Below, in pieces: positions 26,526-36,571 of a stretch of DNA of 64,000 nucleotides (position 1 is the stretch's first letter; every line of letters begins with the position of its first letter). The position numbers and the translations under genes are program-made. The notes under the pieces were generated by a model. The model was not told the origin of the DNA. It was given only the letters and a program-made list of their open reading frames with translations, and searched no databases. The stretch is from Nocardioides massiliensis (lineage in GTDB: Bacteria; Actinomycetota; Actinomycetes; Propionibacteriales; Nocardioidaceae): NCBI RefSeq assembly GCF_030811215.1, contig NZ_JAUSQM010000001.1, positions 372,001 through 436,000 on the forward strand, written 5' to 3'.

Positions 26526-29500
26526 ATGCGAGTCGAGGTGACGGTGATCGACCCGCATTGGGGGGTCCACGAGGACGTCGTGATCGACGCCGACGACGCC
26601 ACCCCGGTGGCGGAGGTGATCGAGCAGCTGGTCCGGGTCCTGGCGACCCCGGGCACCGAGACGCCCGAGCTCGCGGTCGCAGGCGGCGCCGACGTCATCA
26701 GCCTCGCGTCCCGCCGCTCGACCCCGAGCCTGGTCGGCACAGCGAGCGGCCACACGCTCTATCACCGCGGCGAGCCCCTCGACCCCGAGGTCGCGCTGGC
26801 CGACTCGGGGTTGAAGACCGGCTCCCTGCTCTCCCTCGACGACCCGGTCGGGTCGATCCTCGACGAGCCCGAGGGGCTGGTCGAGGTCCGCGTGGTCTCC
26901 GGCACGGGCGCCGGCTCGGTGCACCGGCTGTCGTTCGGCGAGGCCAGCATCGGCTCGGACCCGGGTTGCGTCGTCGTGCTCGAGGATCCACGCGTCCCGC
27001 CCACGGCCGTCGAGCTGACCATCTCCCTCGACGGGACGGTCGAGGTCCGCGCGGCCGAGGGCGCCGCCGACGTGCTCGCCGAGGCGCTGCCCTCGGTCGA
27101 GGTCCCCCTCGCGCTCGACCGGGAACCCCTCAGCGACGAGCCGGCGACCTGGGAGCAGGGCGCCCAGCTCACCGTCGGCACCGTGCTGCTCGAGCTGGAG
27201 GCCGTGACCCGACCCGACGCCGCGGTCGAGGACAGCCCCGACCCCGGCTGGGTGGACTACAACCGGCCGCCCCGGCTCTTCCCCCCGGACCGCAAGACGC
27301 AGTTCAAGCTGCCGACCGTCCCGCAGGAGCACAACCGCGGCGGACTGCCGTGGATCGTGATGCTGATGCCGATGGTGGCCGCGGTCAGCCTCGCGCTCAT
27401 CCTCAACCGCTGGTACATGCTCATGATGGGCTTCTTCTCGCCCATCATGATGCTCGGCTCGTGGCTGCAGGGCCGCAAGACGGGCAAGCTGACCTACCGC
27501 AAGCAAATGGCGGAGTACCGCGAGAAGAAGGCGAGCATCGAGGCCGACGCCGCGCAGGCGCTCGTCGACGAGCGGCAGGCGCGCCGCAACGAGGCGCCCG
27601 ATCCCGCGCTCGCGCTGCTGATCGCGACCGGGCCGCGGGTGCGGCTGTGGGAGCGGCGTACCGACGACCCCGACTACCTCTCGCTGCGCATCGGCATCGG
27701 CGACCTGGAGTCCGAGGTCGTCGTCGAGGACCCCGAGCAGCTCGAGCACAAGCGCAAGACCATCCGCACGGCGTACGACGTCCCGGTGACAGTCCCGCTG
27801 CGGGAGCGTGGCGTCGTCGGCATCGCCGGCGGTGGCGACCTCCCCCGGCGCATCGCGTCGTGGTTCGTCGCGCAGATCGCGGTGCTGCAGAGCCCGCGTG
27901 ACAGCCAGGTCTACGTGCTCACCGACACCGACAACGCCGACGCCTGGGACTGGCTGCGCTGGCTCCCCCACGCGCGTCCGCAGAACGGCCAGGACACCGT
28001 CGTCACGCTCGGCACCGACGCCGAGACCTGTGCGCGCCGGATCGCCGAGCTGTCGTCGATGCTCGGCGCACGGCAGAAGGCCGCCGGACAGCGCAGCGGT
28101 GCTCCCGGACGGCTCGGGCCCGACATCGTCGTCGTCATCGACGGCGCCCGTCGGCTGCGGTCGCTGCCGGGCGTCGTCGCCCTCCTCAAGCAGGGCCCGA
28201 CCTTCGGCATCCGGGCGATCTGTCTCGACCGCGAGGAGCGGTTGCTGCCGGAGGAGGCCACGGCCGTCGTCGTCGAGACGCCCGACGGCGTGACCCTGCG
28301 CCAGCAGCGAGTGACGGTGGTCGACCGGATCGTGCCCGACCAGGTCGACCAGCTGTGGCTCTCCCGGGTCTCGCGCGCGCTCGCCCCCGTCCGCGACATC
28401 TCCGGCGGCGACAGCGACTCCGTGCTCCCCAACGCCTGCCGGCTGGTCGAGGTCATGGAGATCGAGCCGCCGACTCCGGAGGTCATCAAGGCCCGGTGGG
28501 CGGTCATGCCGCGCTCGACCGAGGCGGTCATCGGCATCTCCCTCGACGGCCCGTTCGCCATCGACATGCGCCGCGACGGGCCGCACGGCCTGATCGCCGG
28601 CACGACCGGTGCCGGCAAGTCGGAGCTGCTGCAGTCGATCGTCGCCTCGCTGGCCGTGTCCAACCGTCCCGACGGCATGACGTTCGTCCTCGTCGACTAC
28701 AAGGGCGGCGCGGCGTTCAAGGACTGTGTCGACCTGCCCCACACCGTCGGTATGGTCACCGACCTCGACACCCACCTGGTCGAGCGGGCCCTGGTCTCGC
28801 TCGGGGCCGAGCTCACGCGCCGCGAGCACATCCTGGCCGACGCCGGCGCCAAGGACATCGAGGACTACGTCGACCTCATGGCCAAGCGACCCGAGCTGGT
28901 CGCGATGCCCCGGCTGCTCATCGTCATCGACGAGTTCGCATCGCTCGCCCGCGAGCTGCCCGACTTCGTCACCGGCCTGGTCAACGTCGCCCAGCGCGGC
29001 CGTTCGCTCGGGATCCACCTCATCTTGGCGACGCAGCGCCCCGGTGGCGTGGTCTCCCCGGAGATCCGGGCCAACACCAACCTGCGGATCGCACTGCGCG
29101 TCACCGACGGCTCGGAGTCCACCGACGTCATCGACTCCCCCGAGGCCGGCCGGATCGCCAAGAGCACGCCCGGACGTGCCTACGTCCGCCTCGGTGCGAA
29201 CTCCCTGGTGCCGTTCCAGTCCGGGCGCGTGGGCGGTCGTCGCCCCGGCACGGTCGTGAAGACCGAGGAGCCGCCGTGGATGACGCCGTTGACGCTGCAG
29301 CGCCTCCCCCAGCCGATCCCGACGAAGCCCAAGGTCGAGGCCGTCGACGACGCGGAGATCACCGACCTCACGGTGCTGGTCGACGCGATCCGGCAGGCCA
29401 ACGACCAGCTCGGCCTGCCCGCCCAGCACAGTCCGTGGCTGCCGTCGCTCACCACCGACGTCCAGCTCGACGATCTGCTCGCCGAGGTCGCCCCGACTGT

Positions 29501-31034
29501 CGCGCCGGCGCTGCCTGCGTTCCCCTACGGCGTGGAGGACCTTCCGGCCGAGCAGGCGCGGCGGCACTCCGCGATCGACTTCGCGACCTTCTCCCACCTG
29601 GCGATCGTCGGCGGTCCGCGCAGCGGCCGGTCGCAGGCGCTGCGCACGATGGCGGTGTCGGTGGCGTCGCTGGCCAGCCCCGCCGACGTCCACGTCTACG
29701 GCCTCGACTGCGGCAACGGCGCACTGTTGCCACTGGCCGAGTTGCCGCACTGCGGTGCGGTCGTCCAGCGCACGCAGACCGACCGCGCGACCCGGCTCCT
29801 GAGCCGGCTCTCGGCGGAGGTCTCGCGCCGTCAGGAGCTGCTCGCCGAGGGTGGGTACGCCGACCTCGGCGAGCTGCGCGCCAGCGTGGCCGACCCGGCC
29901 GACCGGCTGCCGCACATCCTGCTGCTGCTCGACCGGTGGGAGGGCTTCCTCGGGTCGCTGTCCGAGCTCGACGGTGGCGCGCCGCACGAGCAGATCCAGG
30001 CGCTGCTGCGTGAGGGGGCCTCGGTCGGCATCCACCTGGTCATCGCCGGCGACCGCCAGCTCGTCAACGCGCGGATGGGCTCGCTCATCGAGGACAAGAT
30101 CGGTCTGCGCCTGCCGGACCGTGGCGACTACGCGATGATGTCGCTGCAGGCGCGCAAGCTCCCCGAGGACATCCCCGAGGGGCGCGGCTTCCGCTCCGAG
30201 AGCGCCATCGAGCTGCAGTTCGCCCTGCTCGGCCCCGACCCGTCCGGCCAGGCCCAGGCTGCGGCCGTGCGTGCCGCTGCTGCCGCGGCGAAGGAGAAGT
30301 ACGCCGACGTACCCCGTGCGCTGCGGCCGTTCCGCGTCGACGTTCTGCCCAACCGGATCACCTTCGAGGACGCCTGGGCGCTGCGCCACGAGGAGGCCAT
30401 CCCCGGCCTGTGGGCCATGGTCGGCGTCGGCGGCGACGAGCTGACCGCGGTCGGCTTCGACCTCGAGCGCACACCGGCGGCGATCATCGCCGGGCCGTCG
30501 CGTTCCGGGCGCTCCACGGCCCTGCTGTGCGCGGTCGAGTCACTGCTGCGCGGCGGCGCGGAGGTCGTCATCGCCGCTCCCCGACCGTCACCGCTGCGGC
30601 AGCTGGAGGGGCGCGAGGGGATCCGCGCGGTGCTCACCGACAGCGAGCTGTCGGAGGAGATGCTCGCGCCCGTGCTCGACGAGGGAGAGGGACCCGTGGT
30701 GCTCGTCGTCGACGACGGCGAGCTGCTCAAGGACATCCCGGCCAAGAACTACCTCAAGTCCTTCGCCCGCACCGCAGCCGACAACCGTCGCGCGATCATC
30801 CTCGGCGGCGACTCCGCCGAGGTCGGTGGCGGGTTCAGCGGCTGGCAGGTCGACCTCAAGGGCCGCCAGGGCCTGCTCATCTCCCCGCAGTCGATCACCG
30901 ATGGCGAGCTGATCGGCGTCCGCGTCCCCCGCAGCGCGCTCGGCAACGCCGCGACCAGCGGGCGGGCGATGGTCAACGACGGCGACGGCACGCTGCGCAC
31001 GATCCAGGTGGCGCTGCCCGACATCACCGGCTGA
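26526..31034 (+). CDS. eccC: EccC-type FtsK/SpoIIIE ATPase of a type VII secretion system
   Basis: 1502 residues, EccCa and EccCb in one chain. An FHA-like domain occupies about residues 120-210 ([20 protein letters not shown]), then two membrane helices at 272-313, then three FtsK-type ATPase modules. ATPase 1 has an intact Walker [10 protein letters not shown] (about 692) and Walker [12 protein letters not shown] (about 797). ATPases 2 and 3 have P-loops GGPRSGRSQ (about 1029) and GPSRSGRST (about 1322), with Arg replacing the usual Lys. TATCCT ends 6 nt before the ATG, so the mRNA may be leaderless. No other ecc gene lies beside it. Confidence 0.93.
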   Translation: MRVEVTVIDPHWGVHEDVVIDADDATPVAEVIEQLVRVLATPGTETPELAVAGGADVISLASRRSTPSLVGTASGHTLYHRGEPLDPEVALADSGLKTGSLLSLDDPVGSILDEPEGLVEVRVVSGTGAGSVHRLSFGEASIGSDPGCVVVLEDPRVPPTAVELTISLDGTVEVRAAEGAADVLAEALPSVEVPLALDREPLSDEPATWEQGAQLTVGTVLLELEAVTRPDAAVEDSPDPGWVDYNRPPRLFPPDRKTQFKLPTVPQEHNRGGLPWIVMLMPMVAAVSLALILNRWYMLMMGFFSPIMMLGSWLQGRKTGKLTYRKQMAEYREKKASIEADAAQALVDERQARRNEAPDPALALLIATGPRVRLWERRTDDPDYLSLRIGIGDLESEVVVEDPEQLEHKRKTIRTAYDVPVTVPLRERGVVGIAGGGDLPRRIASWFVAQIAVLQSPRDSQVYVLTDTDNADAWDWLRWLPHARPQNGQDTVVTLGTDAETCARRIAELSSMLGARQKAAGQRSGAPGRLGPDIVVVIDGARRLRSLPGVVALLKQGPTFGIRAICLDREERLLPEEATAVVVETPDGVTLRQQRVTVVDRIVPDQVDQLWLSRVSRALAPVRDISGGDSDSVLPNACRLVEVMEIEPPTPEVIKARWAVMPRSTEAVIGISLDGPFAIDMRRDGPHGLIAGTTGAGKSELLQSIVASLAVSNRPDGMTFVLVDYKGGAAFKDCVDLPHTVGMVTDLDTHLVERALVSLGAELTRREHILADAGAKDIEDYVDLMAKRPELVAMPRLLIVIDEFASLARELPDFVTGLVNVAQRGRSLGIHLILATQRPGGVVSPEIRANTNLRIALRVTDGSESTDVIDSPEAGRIAKSTPGRAYVRLGANSLVPFQSGRVGGRRPGTVVKTEEPPWMTPLTLQRLPQPIPTKPKVEAVDDAEITDLTVLVDAIRQANDQLGLPAQHSPWLPSLTTDVQLDDLLAEVAPTVAPALPAFPYGVEDLPAEQARRHSAIDFATFSHLAIVGGPRSGRSQALRTMAVSVASLASPADVHVYGLDCGNGALLPLAELPHCGAVVQRTQTDRATRLLSRLSAEVSRRQELLAEGGYADLGELRASVADPADRLPHILLLLDRWEGFLGSLSELDGGAPHEQIQALLREGASVGIHLVIAGDRQLVNARMGSLIEDKIGLRLPDRGDYAMMSLQARKLPEDIPEGRGFRSESAIELQFALLGPDPSGQAQAAAVRAAAAAAKEKYADVPRALRPFRVDVLPNRITFEDAWALRHEEAIPGLWAMVGVGGDELTAVGFDLERTPAAIIAGPSRSGRSTALLCAVESLLRGGAEVVIAAPRPSPLRQLEGREGIRAVLTDSELSEEMLAPVLDEGEGPVVLVVDDGELLKDIPAKNYLKSFARTAADNRRAIILGGDSAEVGGGFSGWQVDLKGRQGLLISPQSITDGELIGVRVPRSALGNAATSGRAMVNDGDGTLRTIQVALPDITG

Positions 31035-31226
31035 CGCACCCGTCGCAGCGGTGCCTGCCGGCCGGCGTCACGTGTCCGTCGGCGTGGCTCGCTCCGCGGC
31101 TGCGGCCTTTCACTGGGGCGTGTACGCAACCGAGCAGGTCGCGGCAGAAGCGTGCGTCTCCGAGCGCCCGCAACGCGGCATCATCGGGAGGGTCATCGAG
31201 CCTTTGCTCAAGAGTCGACCGAACTA
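31035..31226. other. Intergenic stretch between eccC and the PadR operon
   Basis: I see no convincing gene, tRNA or strong hairpin here. The right edge leads into the PadR promoter. Confidence 0.5.
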
Positions 31227-31256
31227 TTCACCCAGTGTATGCATTGTGTGTATAGT
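31227..31256 (+). promoter_or_regulatory. Promoter of the PadR-ABC operon, probably leaderless
   Basis: TTCACC (31227-31232) and TATAGT (31251-31256) are spaced 18 nt. The GTG start at 31263 is 6 nt after the -10, about where transcription should begin. GTGTAT occurs twice (31235 and 31248), and AACTAT/ATAGTT (31222 and 31252) form an inverted pair around the promoter, so autoregulation by PadR is likely. Confidence 0.6.
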
Positions 31257-31262
31257 TGTCGC

Positions 31263-31799
31263 GTGAGCATCTCCCACGTACTCCTCGGAGTTCTTGCGGC
31301 CGGGCCAGCACATGGCTACGACCTCAAGCGCGAGCACGACGCCCGCTTCCCGGGCGCCAAGGAGTTGGCCTACGGCCAGGTCTATGCAGCCCTTCAGCGG
31401 GTCGAGCGCGACGGCCTGGTCGAGATCGCCGAGACGGTGCAAGAGAGCGGCCCCGAGCGCACGGTCTATGCCCTCACGGCCGCCGGACGCACCGAGCTCG
31501 AACGCTGGCTGGCCGAGGCCGAGAGGGCCGGCCCCTATCCGGCCGACGAGTTGGTGCGCAAGACGGTCACCGCCCTCCGCCTCGGCGTGGACGCGCGCGG
31601 CTATCTCGAGCGGCAGCGCGAGGTCCACCTGGACCGCATGCGCGAGCTGCTCGTCGCACAGGACGCGACCACCGACCCTGCCGGACGCTCCGCCATCGAC
31701 CATGCGGTTTTCCACCTCGACGCGGACCTGCGCTGGCTGGAGGCCGCAGCCGCCCGCATCGCCCAGTCCGCCACGACCCACCAGGGAGAACTGTCATGA
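31263..31799 (+). CDS. PadR-family transcriptional regulator
   Basis: 178 residues from a GTG at 31263. The N-terminal winged helix ISHVLLGVLAAGPAHGYDLK and YGQVYAALQRVERDGLVEI with ERTVYALTAAGRTELERWL is typical of PadR. The C-terminal helical part (YLERQREVHLDRMRELL) is the Vir_act_alpha_C dimerisation region. It overlaps the ABC ATPase gene by 4 bp and probably represses its own operon until a toxic compound binds. Confidence 0.9.
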   Translation: MSISHVLLGVLAAGPAHGYDLKREHDARFPGAKELAYGQVYAALQRVERDGLVEIAETVQESGPERTVYALTAAGRTELERWLAEAERAGPYPADELVRKTVTALRLGVDARGYLERQREVHLDRMRELLVAQDATTDPAGRSAIDHAVFHLDADLRWLEAAAARIAQSATTHQGELS

Positions 31800-32458
31800 G
31801 TGACCTACTGATCGAGGCCCGTGGCCTCCACAAGGCGTACGGCCGCACTGAGGCGCTGCGCGGGGTCAGTATCGACGTTGCTGCGGCCGAGCGGGTGGCG
31901 ATCACCGGCCCGTCAGGCAGCGGCAAGTCCACGCTGCTGCTCTCCCTGGCCGGCATCCTGCGCCCCGAGGCCGGCGAGATCCGGTACGCCGGCACCCGTC
32001 TCGACGACCTCTCCGAAGCGGCACGAACACGGCTGCGCCGACGCGAGTTCGGCGTCGTGCTGCAGTTCGGGCAGCTGGTGCCCGAGCTCACCGCTCTGCA
32101 GAACGTCGCCCTCCCCCTCATGCTCGAGCGCCACGACCGTGCGTCGGCGGACCGCCTCGCGCGCAGTTGGCTGGAGCGGCTCGACGCCGCGGGGCTGGCG
32201 GACGCAGTACCGGGCGAGCTCTCCGGCGGCGAGGCACAGCGCGTCGCCGTCGCCCGGGCGCTCGTGACCTCCCCGCGCGTCGTCTTCGCCGACGAGCCGA
32301 CCGGCGCCCTGGACACCGTCTCCGGCGAGGCACTGCTCATCGCCCTCTACGACGCCGCCAAGGAGGCCGACGCCGCCGTCGTCACGGTCACCCACGACAA
32401 CCGTGTCGCCGCCCGCGCCGACCGCGAGGTCCGGCTGGTCGACGGGGTGGTCGCATGA
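31796..32458 (+). CDS. ABC transporter ATP-binding protein (LolD/MacB type)
   Basis: 220 residues. Walker A GPSGSGKST, GVVLQFGQLVPELTALQNV (Q-loop), ELSGGEAQRVAVARAL signature, Walker B VVFADEPTGALDT and the switch His in VTVTHDNRVAARAD. These are hallmarks of the LolD/MacB/FtsE class that works with FtsX-fold permeases. The permease follows with a 4-bp overlap. Confidence 0.92.
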   Translation: MSDLLIEARGLHKAYGRTEALRGVSIDVAAAERVAITGPSGSGKSTLLLSLAGILRPEAGEIRYAGTRLDDLSEAARTRLRRREFGVVLQFGQLVPELTALQNVALPLMLERHDRASADRLARSWLERLDAAGLADAVPGELSGGEAQRVAVARALVTSPRVVFADEPTGALDTVSGEALLIALYDAAKEADAAVVTVTHDNRVAARADREVRLVDGVVA

Positions 32459-33822
32459 TCCGCCTTGCGTGGAACCTGACGCTCGCAGGCGGTCGCGGTC
32501 GCGCCGTACTGCTGGCGGCCTGCACCGCGGTCGTCTCGGGCCTTCTGCTCGTCGGCCAAGCGATGCTCCTGCTCCCCGCGTACCCCGACGAGGCGCTCTA
32601 CAGCGTGGTCGCCGAGTCCGGAACACGAGGCGGCTTCATCTTCGGCGTGGTCATGTTGGCGCTGCCCGCCCTCCTGCTCCTGTTCCAGGCGGTGCGGCTC
32701 GGCACCTCGGCGCGCGAACGCCGTCTCGCCGCGCTCCGCCTAGCCGGCGCGACTCCCAGCGACGTGCGCCGACTCGGCGGCCTCGAGGTCGGCCCGCCTG
32801 CCTTCCTCGGCGCGGTCGCCGGCTACGGCGTCTACCTCCTGGTGCGAGCGGCCTTCGGCGGTACCGCGACCGACGCCACCTGCTGCGAGCCGGGAGTGAC
32901 TCTGCACGGCTCGACCCTCGCGTTCGTGCCCACGACCGTGGCACCCGCCTGGTGGCACGTGCTCCTCACGATCGGTGTCGTCACCATGCTCGGAGTCCTC
33001 GTAGGAACGGCCGCCAACCGTGGCGTCATCGTCTCCCCGCTGGGCATCACGCGACGCACGACGTCCCGTCCGCCGCGACCGTGGGGCCTGCTCCTCATTG
33101 CCGCCGGCATCGGGTTCGGCGTGTTCAGCCTCGTCCTCTTTCGCTCGTCCGCGTTCCTCGACGTCGTCGCACCGTTGCTCGCGATCGTGCTGCTCGTCCT
33201 AGGCCTGATCAACCTGGCCCCCTGGACCGCATACGTCGTCGGGCGCCGCGTGGCACGCAGGGCGAAGACCGCCCCCGCGTTGCTGGCCGCGCGCCGACTC
33301 GCCGGGGACCCTCGTCCCGCAGGCCGGGCCGCTGCCGCCGTCGGCGCCATAGGACTCGTGGCCGGCGGTGCCGCAGCCATGGCCGGCGACATCATGGAGA
33401 CACAGGCGCCTGGCGACCGGTCGTACTACCTGGTCGCCATCGGCCTCATCGGCGTCGCGCTCGTGCTTGCCCTGCTCGCGGTGATCGGCTCGCTCGCCGT
33501 CCACTCCGTCGAGTCCCTACTCGACCGGAAGCGCTCCGTGGCGTCGCTCGCGGCCCTCGGCGGTACCTCCGACCTCCTCGCGCGCACCCAGCGCGCCGAG
33601 GTCGGACTGGTGGCGATGCCGATGGCGACCGGCGGAACGATGCTCGGGTCCCTGGTGATCGGAATCCCGCTCGCGGGCGTCGGACCTGCCTGGGCCGTCG
33701 CCACAGCTTTGGCGCTCGGCCTCGTTACAGGTCTGGTGTGGCTCGCGATCCGACTCGCCATCGTGATCACCGGACCGTGGATCCGCAAGGCTGCCGACCC
33801 CGACAACCTGCGCACAGCCTGA
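32455..33822 (+). CDS. FtsX-like ABC permease
   Basis: 455 residues. Hydrophobic segments at about 17-40, 60-82 (a leading pair around VVMLALPALLLLFQAV), 112-132, 160-182, 210-270 (two), 310-330, 328-350 and 395-430. The middle and end show 'TSARERRLAALRLAGATPSDVRRLGGLE' and 'LDRKRSVASLAALGGTSDLLAR', the coupling helices common to FtsX permeases. With the ATPase it probably forms an exporter or mechanotransducing ABC complex for antibiotics or peptides. Ends 13 bp before the small zinc-ribbon-like ORF. Confidence 0.85.
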   Translation: MIRLAWNLTLAGGRGRAVLLAACTAVVSGLLLVGQAMLLLPAYPDEALYSVVAESGTRGGFIFGVVMLALPALLLLFQAVRLGTSARERRLAALRLAGATPSDVRRLGGLEVGPPAFLGAVAGYGVYLLVRAAFGGTATDATCCEPGVTLHGSTLAFVPTTVAPAWWHVLLTIGVVTMLGVLVGTAANRGVIVSPLGITRRTTSRPPRPWGLLLIAAGIGFGVFSLVLFRSSAFLDVVAPLLAIVLLVLGLINLAPWTAYVVGRRVARRAKTAPALLAARRLAGDPRPAGRAAAAVGAIGLVAGGAAAMAGDIMETQAPGDRSYYLVAIGLIGVALVLALLAVIGSLAVHSVESLLDRKRSVASLAALGGTSDLLARTQRAEVGLVAMPMATGGTMLGSLVIGIPLAGVGPAWAVATALALGLVTGLVWLAIRLAIVITGPWIRKAADPDNLRTA

Positions 33823-33835
33823 GGGATGCATCGCG

Positions 33836-33997
33836 ATGGCTAGGAAGGTCCTCGAGGGCGCCGACCTCGTCGCCCGACACCGCCGCCACCACCGCGCGTG
33901 CCGCCACGAATGGCAGCTCATCTCCGACGAAGTCGACGAGTTCGGAGGGGTCCGGCTGTTCGAGTGCCACAAGTGCGGCCACGTCCACTTCACCTGA
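33836..33997 (+). CDS. Small Cys/His-rich protein (53 aa), possible zinc ribbon
   Basis: Starts at an ATG just after the permease and reads MARKVLEGADLVARHRRHHR, then CRHEW and, at the end, FECHKCGHVHFT. The C-x2-C with nearby His could bind zinc. It is too short to recognise and the assignment as a gene rests on frame, position and the plausible metal site. It might be a remnant at the edge of the mobile-element patch. Confidence 0.45.
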   Translation: MARKVLEGADLVARHRRHHRACRHEWQLISDEVDEFGGVRLFECHKCGHVHFT

Positions 33998-34027
33998 GGA
34001 CAACACAGCATCATCGCGCGCTGGCCT

Positions 34028-34058
34028 CGGCATGAGCGCTCAGCGGCATGAGCGGACG
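34028..34058. repeat. Two copies of CGGCATGAGCG
   Basis: CGGCATGAGCG occurs at 34028-34038 and 34044-34054. The second copy extends to CGGCATGAGCGGACG and recurs at 36175-36189. The pair flanks the split 122-codon gene on both sides. Confidence 0.5.
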
Positions 34059-34190
34059 TTAGGACGCGGTCCAGCCGGGGCAGGGCGCGTCCTCGACAAG
34101 GGGCATCCACTTGTCGCGTCCTCCTGCGAACGTGAAATGGTAGTGGACCCGGTACGCGGAACCGAGCTCGTTCTGCAGCTCCCGGCTTAG

Positions 34191-35905
34191 CCCGGATCCA
34201 CCGATGGCCATGGCGCTGAGCGCCTGATCCGGTTCGTCTGGTCATGAGGAGCCGCGGGCATGTCGATGTGCCGGACCTCGTTGTCCGGTGTCGTCCACTT
34301 GGTCCTCGGTTCGCGCAGCGGCGGGCTGCTGGGTGGTCAGGCTGCGAGGCTTGGCGGCGGGTCGTTGACTCGGTCGAACAGTGCCGTCCAGGCGCTCTCC
34401 CAGGGCCAGGCATGGGGCAGGTGCAGGGTGATCCGGCGTGCTGAGGTCGCGACCCTTGCCGGCACGATGATCAGCTTGCGACGGAGCGTGGCGGTGGTGG
34501 CCTTCGCCAACTCCCGATCGGTCAGGCTCGCGGCGGCTCGGGTGAGGTTGAACGCGATGACGGCGAGCACCAGCCAGGCGGCGTTCGCGGTGAACACCCC
34601 CGACGGCAGGTGTGCCAGCGCGGCGCCTTTGAGGTCAGCATGGACTTGTTCGATGACCGCGTGATGGCGGTGCATCTTGTCGGCGGCGACGGTGTCCAGC
34701 ACGTCGGCGTCGGTGGTGGTGAAGAAGGCGTGGAAGCGCCAGGTGTCGAACAAGGTGTCCTGGCCGGCTGCCTTGTTCTTCTCGGCGTTGAAGTCCGGGA
34801 TGCGACGGACTACGAGCCGGCCCGGGACGTGGTCGGACTTCTTCTGCGCAGCGAACGCGGTGAAGTCGATCTCGGCGACCTCGGCTCGCGAGATCCAGCG
34901 GCCACTCGGCTCGTCGAAGATGGCGTCGGTGTATTCGATGGTGGTCCACGCATCGTCGGCGATCGCTTCGATCGCCGCCTTGATGCGTTTGTCCATCCGC
35001 ACCGTCACCGACACCGCGGCCCCACCAGCGATCGCGGCGTGGACTGGTCTGCGACCGTAGAACGCCGAGTCCATCCGCACCAGGATCGGCCGGTTCTTCC
35101 CGAGCAGCCGTCGGGCGGTTCGCACCGCGTCGCCGACCAGACGCTTCGCGCCGCGTGGTGACCCGGTCGAACCCTTGCGCAGACGCTGGGCCACGACCAC
35201 CGGGGCCCCACCGGGGACGGTGAGGGTGGCAAGCAGCGCGTTGAGCCCACGGACCCCGGAATAGCCGAACCCTGCGCCCTGCTTGGCATAGCCATGGACC
35301 TCGATGATCGTGTCGTCGACATCGACCAACGCGTACCCGCGATCCACCTCGAGGTCGGTGTCGGTGTCGCTGGCTGCGGGGTCTGCCGATGCGCCGAGCA
35401 AACCGGTGAGGCCGCCCAGTGCGATCAGGAACCGCGAAGCGATCGCGTCGAGCTGGCGGACGTGCCCGAAGGTGAACGCCCGAAGGAACGAACCCAACGT
35501 CGAGGGCGCATACGCCCGGGTGAACAGCCGCCCCATTCCGCCATGACGCAGCAGCGCCATGTCATCGATGCTGTCCGCGCCGGCGACCATCCCGCCGACC
35601 AGCGAGGTGACCTTCAACCCAGCGTTCGCGCCTTTGTCCGTCGGCACGCTCAGGTGCTCATCTGCCAGGTCACGCAGGCCGGCGGACTCGGCCAACGCGA
35701 GCGCCGGCACCAGGCCTGCGGCCGACACGAGATTCGGGTCATCGAAGACCGCCGACGTCGATCGAAGCGTGTGAGAGAGTTTCACCTCAGAGATGCCCTT
35801 GCTCTTGGTGTGAATCGTTGCCTCAAGAACTCCGATTCTCCCGCCCAGCAAGGGCATTCTCGTTCTACGCCACGCTCACCGCCCAAGTTCATCGGTGGAT
35901 CCGGG
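34191..35905 (-). mobile_element. IS1380-family insertion sequence, 1715 bp, complete
   Basis: The ends are perfect 16-bp inverted repeats, CCCGGATCCACCGATG at 34191-34206 and its complement at 35890-35905. Flanks are the direct repeat CTTAG at 34186-34190 and 35906-35910. A single transposase gene fills the interior. Intact ends, duplication and open transposase suggest a recent insertion. Confidence 0.9.
34337..35857 (-). CDS. IS1380-family transposase
   Basis: 506 residues as drawn; a later start around residue 25 (KLSHTLRSTSAVFDDPNL) would be closer to family length. Recognisable segments are VDVDDTIIEVHGYAKQGAGF (first catalytic Asp), VRMDSAFYGRRPVHAAIAG (second Asp), and HHAVIEQVHADLKGAALAHL (catalytic Glu region) before the C-terminal helices. 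It is a DDE transposase acting on its own 16-bp ends. Intact, with no frameshift seen. Confidence 0.92.
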   Translation of the reverse strand: MPLLGGRIGVLEATIHTKSKGISEVKLSHTLRSTSAVFDDPNLVSAAGLVPALALAESAGLRDLADEHLSVPTDKGANAGLKVTSLVGGMVAGADSIDDMALLRHGGMGRLFTRAYAPSTLGSFLRAFTFGHVRQLDAIASRFLIALGGLTGLLGASADPAASDTDTDLEVDRGYALVDVDDTIIEVHGYAKQGAGFGYSGVRGLNALLATLTVPGGAPVVVAQRLRKGSTGSPRGAKRLVGDAVRTARRLLGKNRPILVRMDSAFYGRRPVHAAIAGGAAVSVTVRMDKRIKAAIEAIADDAWTTIEYTDAIFDEPSGRWISRAEVAEIDFTAFAAQKKSDHVPGRLVVRRIPDFNAEKNKAAGQDTLFDTWRFHAFFTTTDADVLDTVAADKMHRHHAVIEQVHADLKGAALAHLPSGVFTANAAWLVLAVIAFNLTRAAASLTDRELAKATTATLRRKLIIVPARVATSARRITLHLPHAWPWESAWTALFDRVNDPPPSLAA

Positions 35906-36174
35906 CTTAGGTGCATGCCACGACCGTCGAAGTCCCACATGTCCAGGTCGCGCTCGCCTCCGTCATACCGGTAGTAGCGGTTCGCCCAATCAAGAATGCG
36001 GAGACGAAGGTCGTCAGAGATGGGCAGGACGTTCTCTAGGTCCTCCGCGTCCTCGTCGCCGTTGAGCGGGAGGGGTCTTCCGGGGTCTCCCCACAGCGCG
36101 AAGGCGCAGCCGGTTTCGGCCATGAACCGGATGTGGTAGGGCTTCACGACAGTCAGTCTCCGTCATCCGAGCAT

Positions 36175-36189
36175 CGGCATGAGCGGACG
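36175..36189. repeat. Third copy of the CGGCATGAGCGGACG repeat
   Basis: Identical to 34044-34058, in the same orientation, 27 bp upstream of the split gene's start. Together they bracket that gene like short direct repeats. Confidence 0.5.
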
Positions 36190-36259
36190 CTTCATGGCAT
36201 GAACCAGCCGGCGGTCGTTCTCGGTTCGTGGAGCGGTCCTGCCCATCGGGGATGTCACG

Positions 36260-36571
36260 ATGAACTTCATGACCGATTTCGACGCCCGCACTGCGATTGA
36301 GATCGGCGGGTGGGATCCCCGCTATGCGCGAGTGATCGACTTACAGGTCGACGGCGACACTGCTGCCGCACTGGTCGATGCGAACGGGGACGGCGCCGAC
36401 CTGAACGTCGACGTCTATTTCCGTGGTCGCGATGGGCAGTGGGCCGAGGTCGCGAGCGGCAACGGATCGATAGAGGCTCACGGGGTGCTTGCCACCTGGA
36501 CCGACGACGATCGGCTGACGCTGACTCGAACCGACAAGGGCGTCGACGGACGGCGGTTGCGAAAGGACTGA
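36260..36571 (+). CDS. Hypothetical protein (103 aa)
   Basis: MNFMTDFDARTAIEIGGW then a beta-rich region: VIDLQVDGDTAAALVDANGD, DVYFRGRDGQWAEVASGNG and LATWTDDDRLTLTRTDKGVD. It looks like a small all-beta soluble protein, without signal peptide or membrane segment. A second ATG three codons on (36269) is equally possible. It stands between two IS-disrupted genes. Not recognised. Confidence 0.55.
   Translation: MNFMTDFDARTAIEIGGWDPRYARVIDLQVDGDTAAALVDANGDGADLNVDVYFRGRDGQWAEVASGNGSIEAHGVLATWTDDDRLTLTRTDKGVDGRRLRKD

Larger units (their letters stand above)
34059..36147 (-). pseudogene. Host gene split by the IS1380-family element (122 codons when rejoined)
   Basis: The 5' part runs from an ATG at 36147 (MKPYHIRFMAETGCAFALWG) to the insertion at 35906. 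The 3' part resumes at 34190 and ends in TAA at 34059-34061 (…HFTFAGGRDKWMPLVEDA…). Removing the element and one 5-bp duplication joins GMHL to SRELQNELGS in frame and gives one 122-residue protein. The product is acidic and Trp/Asp-rich (ILDWANRYYRYDGG, DLDMWDFDGRG), like small proteins of toxin-immunity or unknown families. It is not recognisable further. The insertion removes the last third, so it is probably inactive. Confidence 0.8.

Noticed and set aside
26433-30389. A reverse-strand frame continuous with cysS that would give a 1798-residue protein
   Set aside because: Only the last 479 residues are cysS-like. The rest is antisense to eccC, has no domain motif, and reflects GC-rich third-position bias.
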